From contig JALSTL010000036.1 of NCBI GenBank assembly GCA_026983755.1, forward strand, positions 1 to 19,729: DNA of 19,729 nucleotides, written 5' to 3'. Source of the stretch: Melioribacteraceae bacterium. GTDB lineage: Bacteria; Bacteroidota; Ignavibacteria; Ignavibacteriales; Melioribacteraceae. Under the pieces are notes generated by a model. That model worked only from the letters and a program-made list of their open reading frames with translations, did no database searches and was not told the origin of the DNA. The position numbers and the translations under genes were made by a program. Positions 6,794 through 14,679 of this stretch are shown here, piece by piece. Positions within the stretch are counted from its first letter, which is position 1; each line of letters opens with the position of its first letter.

Positions 6794-9046
6794 ATGAAAA
6801 CACAAAAATTGCTTCTCTTAATCTTTTTTCTTAATACAACATATTTAATTTTCTCACAACCCTATAAAAATCCGAATATTAACATTGAAAAGCGAATTAA
6901 CGATTTGTTAAGTAGAATGACGTTAAAAGAAAAAATAGGACAAATGCAACAATACAATTTCTGGAAATTGGACGATGCAACATTAAAAAAAGTTACGGAA
7001 GGGAAAGTAGGTTCGTTCCTAAATGCAAGTAATAAGAAAGACAAAATAAAATTACAAAAAGCGGCAATAGAAAAATCCAGATTAGGAATTCCTTTGATTT
7101 TCGGTCGGGATGTGATACATGGTTATAAAACCATTTTACCAATTCCTCTGGGAGAAGCGGCAACATGGAACCCCGAACTTGTAAAAAAAGGAGCGGAAAT
7201 TGCCGCTCAAGAAGCAACGGAAAATAATATTAACTGGACGTTTGCTCCGATGATAGATATTGCACGAGATCCGCGTTGGGGAAGAATTGCGGAATCTTGC
7301 GGCGAGGATCCTTTTTTAGCTGGAACTATCGGGGCTGCAATGATTAAAGGTTTTCAAGGAAATAATCTTAATGATAATAGTACTATTGCAGCCTGTGCAA
7401 AACATTATGTTGGTTATGGAGCTGCCGAGGGCGGTAGAGATTATAATACTACTTTAATACCCGAAAGAGAATTACGCAACGTGTATTTAAAAACTTTTCA
7501 AACCGCCGTTAATTCCGGTGTTGCTACTTTAATGAGTGCTTTTAACGACTTAAATGGAGTACCTGCTTCCGGAAATAAATTTACTCTGAAAAAAATTTTA
7601 AGAAACGAATGGAACTTTAACGGATTTGTTGTAAGTGACTGGGAAGCTATAAGTGAGATGATAAAACATGGCTTTGCAAAAGACGGCAATGAAGCTGCTT
7701 TTAAAGCAGTTGATGCCGGTGTTAATATGGAAATGGTATCTGAAAATTATGCCAATTACTTGGAAAAACTTATAAACTCTCATAAAGTTAACGGTAGATG
7801 GATAGATACGTTAGTTGCCGGAATTTTAAGAATTAAATTTAAATTAGGATTGTTTGATACACCGATAAATAGTAAACCCGTATCAGAATTCTTACCTGCT
7901 CAAAATAAACAAATTGCGAAAAGTATTGCAACCGAAAGTATAGTAATGCTCCAAAATAAAAATAATACTTTGCCATTAAAAGTTTCAGAAATAAATAGCT
8001 TAGCGGTGATCGGTCCTCTGGCAAATTCACCTAAAGCTCAAATGGGTACATGGACGTTAGACGGCAACCCCAAAGATGTTATTACTCCGTTAAATGCAAT
8101 AAAAAGTGAGTACGGTAAAAAATTAAAAATTTATTATTCAAAAGCAATGGAATCTCCTCGCAGTACAAATAAAAAACTCTTTAAGAAAGCTATCCAAACG
8201 GCAAAAAAATCCGATGCTGTACTTTTATTTCTTGGTGAGGATGAAGAATTATCCGGAGAAACCCATTGCAGAGCATTTTTGAATTTACCCGGGGCTCAAG
8301 AAAACTTAATTATAAAACTTTCCAAATTAAACAAACCCTTGATTCTAATAATTATGGCGGGACGACCATTAACTTTTGGAAATATAACTAATAAAGTAAA
8401 TAGCATTTTATATGCATGGCATCCCGGTACAATGGGTGGAGAAGCAATATCTGATATTATCTTTGGAAAAACATCACCCTCCGGTAAACTTCCCGTAACT
8501 TTTCCAAGAACGGTAGGACAAATACCTCTTTACTATAATCATAAAAATACGGGAAGACCACCATCACCTAATCAATTGGGACGTGTGCTAGGAACTCCTG
8601 TAAATCCTAAAGGATATGCCAGTTACTATTTAGATGTTGATTATACTCCGGCCTATTATTTTGGTTACGGAGAATCATACTCCAGTTTTAATTATTCAGA
8701 TCTAACTTTATCGAAAAAAATAATTGATTTCAATGATACATTAAAAGTATCGGTAATAGTTAAAAACACGGGTAAATATAAAGCTAAAGAAACAATTCAA
8801 CTTTATATTAGAGATTTGTATGCAAGTGTTACAAGACCTGTTAAAGAACTTAAAAGATTTAAGAAAGCGGAATTTATTCCAGGGGAAACCAAAACCATAC
8901 ATTTCAAACTAACTGTTGACGATTTTAAATTTTACGATATAAACATGAAATATAATGCCGAACCTGGTGATTTCGTATTGTTCGTTGGTAGTTCTGCAAA
9001 TGATAAAGACTTATTAAAATCGAATTTTACATTAACTAAGTATTGA
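6794..9046 (+). CDS. bglX: Periplasmic GH3 beta-glucosidase-type glycoside hydrolase
   Basis: This GH3 enzyme has 750 residues, the usual length for BglX-like beta-glucosidases. A signal peptide (about residues 1-21) ends at the IFSQ boundary. The order is a TIM-barrel domain with MTLKEKIGQMQQ, FAPMIDIARDPRWGRIAES, and KHYVGYGAAEGGRDYN (K203-H204), and the nucleophile D282 in GFVVSDWEA. The alpha/beta sandwich follows, with probable acid/base E489 in ELSGETHCRAF and the LILIIMAGRPLT strand. A fibronectin III-like C-terminal domain covers about 655-745. There is no T9SS sorting domain, so the enzyme should remain in the periplasm and remove glucose from imported oligosaccharides. The exact linkage preference cannot be read from the sequence; GH3 members in beta-1,2- and beta-1,3/1,4-glucan loci look alike. 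It is the first gene after the sigma-54 promoter. The gene symbol is a family-level label. Confidence 0.92.
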   Translation: MKTQKLLLLIFFLNTTYLIFSQPYKNPNINIEKRINDLLSRMTLKEKIGQMQQYNFWKLDDATLKKVTEGKVGSFLNASNKKDKIKLQKAAIEKSRLGIPLIFGRDVIHGYKTILPIPLGEAATWNPELVKKGAEIAAQEATENNINWTFAPMIDIARDPRWGRIAESCGEDPFLAGTIGAAMIKGFQGNNLNDNSTIAACAKHYVGYGAAEGGRDYNTTLIPERELRNVYLKTFQTAVNSGVATLMSAFNDLNGVPASGNKFTLKKILRNEWNFNGFVVSDWEAISEMIKHGFAKDGNEAAFKAVDAGVNMEMVSENYANYLEKLINSHKVNGRWIDTLVAGILRIKFKLGLFDTPINSKPVSEFLPAQNKQIAKSIATESIVMLQNKNNTLPLKVSEINSLAVIGPLANSPKAQMGTWTLDGNPKDVITPLNAIKSEYGKKLKIYYSKAMESPRSTNKKLFKKAIQTAKKSDAVLLFLGEDEELSGETHCRAFLNLPGAQENLIIKLSKLNKPLILIIMAGRPLTFGNITNKVNSILYAWHPGTMGGEAISDIIFGKTSPSGKLPVTFPRTVGQIPLYYNHKNTGRPPSPNQLGRVLGTPVNPKGYASYYLDVDYTPAYYFGYGESYSSFNYSDLTLSKKIIDFNDTLKVSVIVKNTGKYKAKETIQLYIRDLYASVTRPVKELKRFKKAEFIPGETKTIHFKLTVDDFKFYDINMKYNAEPGDFVLFVGSSANDKDLLKSNFTLTKY

Positions 9047-9183
9047 GAAAAATACTTATGAAAAAAATTACTAAACTAAAAAATCGTTACAATGAAGTAA
9101 CCTAAAAGAAAATTTTAAATATTATTATTCTTGTTAATTAATTACAAAAGTATAATAAAATAAAAATTAGTTTGCACCACAAT

Positions 9184-9191
9184 AAAGGAGG
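9184..9191 (+). promoter_or_regulatory. Strong Shine-Dalgarno sequence
   Basis: AAAGGAGG lies 6 bases before the ATG at 9198 and fixes that start. It is the strongest such site in the window: the genes at 14680 and 17791 have only GGAG, and GH3 and the GH16 gene have none. This suggests high translation of the surface protein. Confidence 0.7.
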
Positions 9192-9197
9192 AATACC

Positions 9198-11858
9198 ATG
9201 AGAAAATTTTTTTTACTTTCTATATTTTTTTTCATTGTGTCGGTAACTTCGGCACAATGGGTATTAGAACCATTCGATAATGCAGTTGGAAATACCTGGC
9301 CGGATACGGCTTCAACAGAATTAAATTCCAGATATATGTTTGCAAACGGTGCATCTGCTTTTGTTCATTTATTCAATGAAACGGATTCAAAAGATGGAAA
9401 CGGTTCTATGAAATTGGATTATAAAGTACAAGCATCGGATAGTTGGGGGGGATATAGTGTGATAACTTCATACTTGGCAGATAGCATTTCAGATAAACCA
9501 TATATTGATCTTTCAGCCGGAACGGAATTAAGTCTTTGGTATAAAATTGTTACACCGGTAAGTATGACTCAAAACGGGGATATTTTTTCTGAAATAAAAC
9601 TTGCCGAATACGATAATAACGGGAACAGAGATCTTTGGGTTTATAAAACAACAATAAAACATTCGGATAATTCCGGCGAATGGATAAATATTAAAATACC
9701 CCTAGTACAATCAGATGATAAAACCACAGGTTTTGCATTGCAATTTGGAGAAGGAGACGGAGAGCTTCAGTTTGACAAAATAAAAGGTTTCGAAATTACA
9801 TTTGTTTATATAACTTCAGGCAATAGTGATAATCCACCTTCTGCCGAAGGTTCGATACTTATAGACAAATTGCAACTTTTAGGTACCAGATATACACCGC
9901 TTCAAACATTTGATACTGCTGTAGCCGATTCTTTCTTTGTAGTTGACACAATGAGTTGGGCTGGTAGCGGAGCAGGTAGTTCGGTTTTATCCGATAATAC
10001 CACGGATTTTGTTGAAGGATCCGGTTCTTTTCAATGGGATTATACAATAAATGCATCTCAAAGTTGGGGCGGTTATGTAAGAATTACACCTGCAAACCCT
10101 ACTCCAATTGACACTCTACAAGAAAGAACGGCTTTAGTTTTATATATAAAAAATTTGGTACCGCAATCCGGTACGGCAAATAGAGTATCATTTAGATTTA
10201 CATTGGTAGAGAATAATACCGGTGAAGATGAATGGTGGACATGTGAAGTACCCATAAAACTTAGTGAAGCTTCGGAGTGGACAAGATATTATTTACCTTT
10301 GAGAGAAAGACCTGTTTACAATGATAGTATTTACGGCGGTCCAGGTCATAACCATTTTCCGTCAGACGGGTTTTCTCAACCCTGGTGGGAATCGAAAGGG
10401 GATGGTGTTTTTAATCCAGAATCGGTTAAAGAATGGCATGTTACACTTTCGGCCGGAGATCCAAGTTATGGACCTCAAGGGGAAAAATTAAGCGGTACAT
10501 TACTTTTTGATGTATTTCAACAATCGGGATTCCAATATTCAGATAATACACCTCCGGATGTTCCGTCTGATATTGCCGTTGTTGCAGGCAATTATTCGAA
10601 TTTAATTACTTGGAAAGATGTTCCCGGAGAAGAAGGTGAAAAATATAATGTTTATTATAGTACTAAACCAATTTCCGATATAAACGCCGAAGGTGTGGAA
10701 GTGGTTCAATTAGGTGTTGAAGAAAATGTTCAAGTGGTTGAACATGTTTTGCTGTCGCCTTCAACGGATCAAGAAGTAACTTATTATTATGCAGTTAATG
10801 CTGTTGATAAAGTTGGCAATGTAGGTACGCCTGGTGCAACGCAAGCAATAACCAACACAGCTAAAGGAACAACTACCATATCAATGGTTGCACCAACAAA
10901 TTTTACCGCAGATGGTGATTTAAGTGAGTGGGCTGGAATTACACCGTTTAGAATATTTCCATCCGATGGTAGCGGTACAGTTAAAACGGGAACTACCATT
11001 GACGGAGACGATGATTGTTCTGCCGAAGCTTATGTAGCAATTCAAGATAATTACCTATATGTTGCATTTAATGTAAATGATGATGTTGTACACCACGAAG
11101 AATCATGCGATTCTTGGTCTAGTGATTCACCTGATTTATTAATCGGATTGTATAATTGGCACGGTACACCGCATACGGATTATCAACGTGGTAGTCAACC
11201 AGATTATCATTTGAGGTTCGGAAAATATCTTGCACGAAGCGATCATTGGAGTAATCCGAATGATTCCTTATTAATAAGCGGTACCGAAAATTACATTTGG
11301 AAAGAAAAATTTACAGGCGGTTATACGGTAGAAGCTAAAATTCCTTTTGCCGATTTGGCAAGTACAAAAGATACAATCCCAACAATCAAAGAGGGATTTA
11401 GAATACCAATCGATTTTGTTATTAACGATAATGATAATAAAAATCCCGACGGACAATGTTGGCAAAGAAGAGAAGGTATTTTAACATATTCACCGCGTAA
11501 TCAAGACCAAGGCTGGAAAGATGTTTCCGTTTGGTCTTATACATGGTATGGTAATAAATGGATTGTTTCGGCTAGAGATAACAAACAAGTAAAAAATGTT
11601 TATTCCTTGTCGCAAAATTATCCGAATCCGTTTAATCCTACTACAACAATCAAATATTCAATTGCAAAAACCGGTAAAGTCTCAATAAACATTTATAATT
11701 TACTTGGGCAAGAAGTTGCTCAATTAGTAAATAAAGTACAACCTGCAGGAAATTACTCGGTGAATTTTGATGCGACAAAATTATCTACCGGTATTTATTT
11801 TTATCAGATAAAAAGCGGTTCTTTTAAAAAAGTAAAAAAAATGTTATTGGTGAAATAA
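9198..11858 (+). CDS. T9SS-exported multi-domain carbohydrate-binding surface protein
   Basis: This 886-residue protein has a signal peptide (about 1-19, ending TSAQ). Two related beta-sandwich, CBM-like units follow (about 21-230 and 235-445); they share the motif G-S-x-x-x-D-Y-x-x-x-A-S-x-S-W-G-G-Y near residues 68-90 and 274-296, a sign of internal duplication. A fibronectin type III domain lies at about 452-550. Then comes a CBM9/DOMON-like domain (about 560-795), with FTADGDLSEWAG, YLYVAFNVNDD and GGYTVEAKIPFADL, of the kind found in secreted cellulose- and xylan-binding proteins. The end (about 803-886) is a T9SS sorting domain with QNYPNPFNPTTTIKYS. No catalytic domain is evident. By position between GH3 and the TonB receptor, it probably acts as a surface glycan-binding protein. 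Ligand specificity is unknown. Confidence 0.78.
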   Translation: MRKFFLLSIFFFIVSVTSAQWVLEPFDNAVGNTWPDTASTELNSRYMFANGASAFVHLFNETDSKDGNGSMKLDYKVQASDSWGGYSVITSYLADSISDKPYIDLSAGTELSLWYKIVTPVSMTQNGDIFSEIKLAEYDNNGNRDLWVYKTTIKHSDNSGEWINIKIPLVQSDDKTTGFALQFGEGDGELQFDKIKGFEITFVYITSGNSDNPPSAEGSILIDKLQLLGTRYTPLQTFDTAVADSFFVVDTMSWAGSGAGSSVLSDNTTDFVEGSGSFQWDYTINASQSWGGYVRITPANPTPIDTLQERTALVLYIKNLVPQSGTANRVSFRFTLVENNTGEDEWWTCEVPIKLSEASEWTRYYLPLRERPVYNDSIYGGPGHNHFPSDGFSQPWWESKGDGVFNPESVKEWHVTLSAGDPSYGPQGEKLSGTLLFDVFQQSGFQYSDNTPPDVPSDIAVVAGNYSNLITWKDVPGEEGEKYNVYYSTKPISDINAEGVEVVQLGVEENVQVVEHVLLSPSTDQEVTYYYAVNAVDKVGNVGTPGATQAITNTAKGTTTISMVAPTNFTADGDLSEWAGITPFRIFPSDGSGTVKTGTTIDGDDDCSAEAYVAIQDNYLYVAFNVNDDVVHHEESCDSWSSDSPDLLIGLYNWHGTPHTDYQRGSQPDYHLRFGKYLARSDHWSNPNDSLLISGTENYIWKEKFTGGYTVEAKIPFADLASTKDTIPTIKEGFRIPIDFVINDNDNKNPDGQCWQRREGILTYSPRNQDQGWKDVSVWSYTWYGNKWIVSARDNKQVKNVYSLSQNYPNPFNPTTTIKYSIAKTGKVSINIYNLLGQEVAQLVNKVQPAGNYSVNFDATKLSTGIYFYQIKSGSFKKVKKMLLVK

Positions 11859-11868
11859 AATATTTAAC

Positions 11869-11900
11869 TGCTAACCAACTCAAATAACTGTTGGTTAGCA
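11869..11900 (+). repeat. Perfect 11-bp intergenic hairpin between the surface protein and the TonB receptor
   Basis: TGCTAACCAAC (11869-11879) and GTTGGTTAGCA (11890-11900) are exact reverse complements around a 10-base loop. The hairpin starts 10 bases after the stop codon at 11858 and ends 32 bases before the ATG at 11933. No T-run follows, so it is not a classical intrinsic terminator. It could stabilise the 3' end of the upstream message, attenuate the receptor genes, or be an operator. Confidence 0.75.
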
Positions 11901-11932
11901 AATACTTAACAAAAACCAAACAAGCAGTGATT

Positions 11933-14659
11933 ATGAATTTTTTTAAGTTAAGCATATTTGAAAATCCATTAAAAAAAATTTCAAAAACTTTTGTTTTTGC
12001 TATATTCGTACTTATTTTTTTTAATACGGTTCTAAAAGCCGGTACAACCGGAAAGATTGTTGGGAAAGTTATTGATAAAGAAACGGGCGAACCTTTAATA
12101 GGTGCAAATATTCTTGTTAAAGGAACATACTTCGGAGCGGCAGCTGATATGGAGGGGGAATTTATGATACCTAATATTCCGCCCGGTAAATATATTGTTG
12201 TAATATCTGCTGTTGGTTATCATAAAGTTACTATAAAAAATGTGTTGGTTAAAATAGATTTGACAACCAATGTTGGAACCGTTAAAATTTCGGAAGAGGC
12301 AGTGAATATGGATGTTGTGGTTGTAAAAGCGGAACAACCAATGGTTACCAAAGATTTAACCTCTACTTCCGCAATTGTTACATCCGATCAAATAAAAGCT
12401 TTACCTGTAGATAATTTTCAACAAGTTGTTAATCTTCAAGCCGGGGTTGTTGACGGACATTTTAGAGGGGGTAGAAAAAATGAAGTTGCCTATCTAATAG
12501 ATGGTGTTGCCGTAAACGATGCATTTAATGGTGCCCTTAGTGTTGAAGTAGAAAATAACTCGATTGGTCAACTTGAAGTTATAAGTGGAACTTTTAATGC
12601 CGAATACGGACAAGCAATGTCCGGTGTAGTAAATATTATTACTAAAGACGGGGGAATTAATTATGAGGGGAGTGTTTCGTCGTATATGGGAAATTACTTT
12701 ACGAACGCAACCGACATCTTTCTGAACTTAAACAAAATAAACCTTAGTGGTCCGAAAGATTTCAGATTTAATCTAAGCGGACCTGTTAAAATATTAAAAA
12801 ATTTATCATTCTTCGTAACCGGTAGATATTTTGCCGATGACGGATATATGTATGGTAAAAGAGTATTCTTGCCTTCGGACGAAGCTCCGGTTTTTCCGGA
12901 CCCGAGTAATTTTAACTATTTTGTATTAAAACCTTCCGGTAATGGTGAATATGTACCTATGAATCCTAACAAAAAAAAATCATTTAATGGCAAACTTACC
13001 TATAGTATTCCCGAATGGAAGTTTACCTATAGTATTTTTTGGGATGATAACTGGAATAAATTTTATAATCATTCATTTAAATTGGTTCCGGACGGTATAA
13101 AAAATCATTATCGTACTAATACGATTCATTCATTTCAAATTTCTTGGTATCCGTCTAAAGTAACTCTTTCAACGTTAAAATTTTCACATAACTATAATAA
13201 CTACAAAGGATATCTATATGAAAACCCGTTGGACCCCCGTTATGTTGATGTTTCCAAAGGAGCACCCATTTCCGAATATACTTTTCGAACTGGTGGAAAT
13301 GAAGCAGATAGATACCATCGCTTTACAAAGTCAACTATTGCTCAATTAACTTTAGAATCCCAAATTTCAAAAAAACATAAAATTAAAGCAGGGCTCGAAG
13401 GAAGATTTCACGAAATATTTAATTCTTGGAAAACTTTAAGAAATTTTACCGAAGGTCAACGCGATGAAAACGGAAATTTGATTTATCATTTGGGTTATAG
13501 CGATCCGGGAACCAAGTATAATCAAATTTATACAAGTAATCCTTATGAATTTTCCGCATATATTCAAGATAAAATGGAATACGATATTATGATAATAAAT
13601 GCAGGTATTAGATTTGATTATTTTAATTCTAATACAACTCTTCCCATTGATTTAAGAAATCCGTTAAATAATCCTAATTTCCCTGGTGCAAATAAAAAAA
13701 GAAAAGCTAAAAGTCAGTACCAAATTAGTCCCAGATTCGGTGTTTCTTTTCCAATGTCCGATAAAGGAGCAATACATTTTTCGTACGGACATTTTTTTCA
13801 AATTCCGTCTTTTAGTAATTTATATGAAAACAATAGATATATAATAGACCAAACAAGTTCTCCACAATCTTTTGTTGGCAATCCGGAACTAAAAGCACAA
13901 AAAACAGTAAAGTATGAACTTGGATTACAACAAGTAATATTTCCTAACGTTTCTTTGGATGCATCAATATATTATAGCGATATTAGAAATTTATTAGGCT
14001 CGGAAATAAAGGAAACATACGAAGGATTTTTATACGGAAGATATGTAAACAGAGATTATGGAAATGTTAAAGGTCTTATTATAACTCTAGATAAAAGATT
14101 TGCGAATTATTTTAGTGCAAAAATAGACTATACATATCAAGTTGCTGCCGGAAATGCGTCTGATCCTCGTACTGTTTTTTTTAACAGCCGTTCAGATCCT
14201 CCGGTAGAAACCACTAAAAAAGTTGTTCCTCTTAATTGGGATCAAACTTCCACACTTAATGCTGCAATTAATGTAGGTCAACCAGGGAATTGGACACTAG
14301 GTTTAATTTTCGGTTATGGCTCCGGTATGCCATATACGGAAGATCCCCGTTATTCCAAAGGTTTAAGATTTGAAAACGGAGGAAGAAAACCGAGTTATTT
14401 CAATGTGGATTTACGTGCTAACAAACAATATAATTTGTACGGAATAAAAATAAATACCTTTTTAATTGTATATAATTTGTTAGATATTCAAAACGAATTT
14501 GGGGTTAGTCCAACTACCGGAAGAGCCGGTGTGGATTTAAATGCCGAAGCTTATACGGGAAAAATATTCGGGTTAAATACAATTGCCGAATACTTAAGAA
14601 ATCCTGCAAACTATTCAAGACCAAGACAAATAAATATTGGATTTAGTATAGGGTTATAA
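11933..14659 (+). CDS. TonB-dependent receptor with N-terminal carboxypeptidase-regulatory-like domain
   Basis: This outer-membrane transporter has 908 residues from the chosen ATG. A TTG 42 bases upstream is in frame, but it lies within a hairpin arm and would add 14 residues before the signal peptide, so ATG at 11933 is preferred. Residues about 1-36 form a long signal peptide. Residues about 40-125 are a CarboxypepD_reg-like beta-sandwich (GKIVGKVIDKETGEPLIGAN) as in SusC-type receptors. A plug domain follows (LPVDNFQQVVNLQAGVV, YLIDGVAVNDAF, LEVISGTFNAEYGQAMSGVV), then a beta-barrel to the end (RQINIGFSIGL). It should import glucan oligosaccharides using TonB energy. No SusD homologue is next to it; a large exported protein follows 20 bases downstream. 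Confidence 0.9.
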   Translation: MNFFKLSIFENPLKKISKTFVFAIFVLIFFNTVLKAGTTGKIVGKVIDKETGEPLIGANILVKGTYFGAAADMEGEFMIPNIPPGKYIVVISAVGYHKVTIKNVLVKIDLTTNVGTVKISEEAVNMDVVVVKAEQPMVTKDLTSTSAIVTSDQIKALPVDNFQQVVNLQAGVVDGHFRGGRKNEVAYLIDGVAVNDAFNGALSVEVENNSIGQLEVISGTFNAEYGQAMSGVVNIITKDGGINYEGSVSSYMGNYFTNATDIFLNLNKINLSGPKDFRFNLSGPVKILKNLSFFVTGRYFADDGYMYGKRVFLPSDEAPVFPDPSNFNYFVLKPSGNGEYVPMNPNKKKSFNGKLTYSIPEWKFTYSIFWDDNWNKFYNHSFKLVPDGIKNHYRTNTIHSFQISWYPSKVTLSTLKFSHNYNNYKGYLYENPLDPRYVDVSKGAPISEYTFRTGGNEADRYHRFTKSTIAQLTLESQISKKHKIKAGLEGRFHEIFNSWKTLRNFTEGQRDENGNLIYHLGYSDPGTKYNQIYTSNPYEFSAYIQDKMEYDIMIINAGIRFDYFNSNTTLPIDLRNPLNNPNFPGANKKRKAKSQYQISPRFGVSFPMSDKGAIHFSYGHFFQIPSFSNLYENNRYIIDQTSSPQSFVGNPELKAQKTVKYELGLQQVIFPNVSLDASIYYSDIRNLLGSEIKETYEGFLYGRYVNRDYGNVKGLIITLDKRFANYFSAKIDYTYQVAAGNASDPRTVFFNSRSDPPVETTKKVVPLNWDQTSTLNAAINVGQPGNWTLGLIFGYGSGMPYTEDPRYSKGLRFENGGRKPSYFNVDLRANKQYNLYGIKINTFLIVYNLLDIQNEFGVSPTTGRAGVDLNAEAYTGKIFGLNTIAEYLRNPANYSRPRQINIGFSIGL

Positions 14660-14679
14660 CCTTAACAAACGGAGTTTTA

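Noticed and set aside
9047..9197. Sigma-54 promoter or terminator before the surface-protein gene
   Set aside because: A TTGCA is present (near 9172) but there is no GG at the -24 distance, and the only hairpin (GTTAC-N6-GTAAC) is too short to be a credible terminator.
11891..11932. TTG start adding 14 residues to the TonB-dependent receptor
   Set aside because: The TTG is inside the right arm of a perfect hairpin, has no ribosome-binding site, and the extra residues precede a normal signal peptide that begins at the ATG at 11933.
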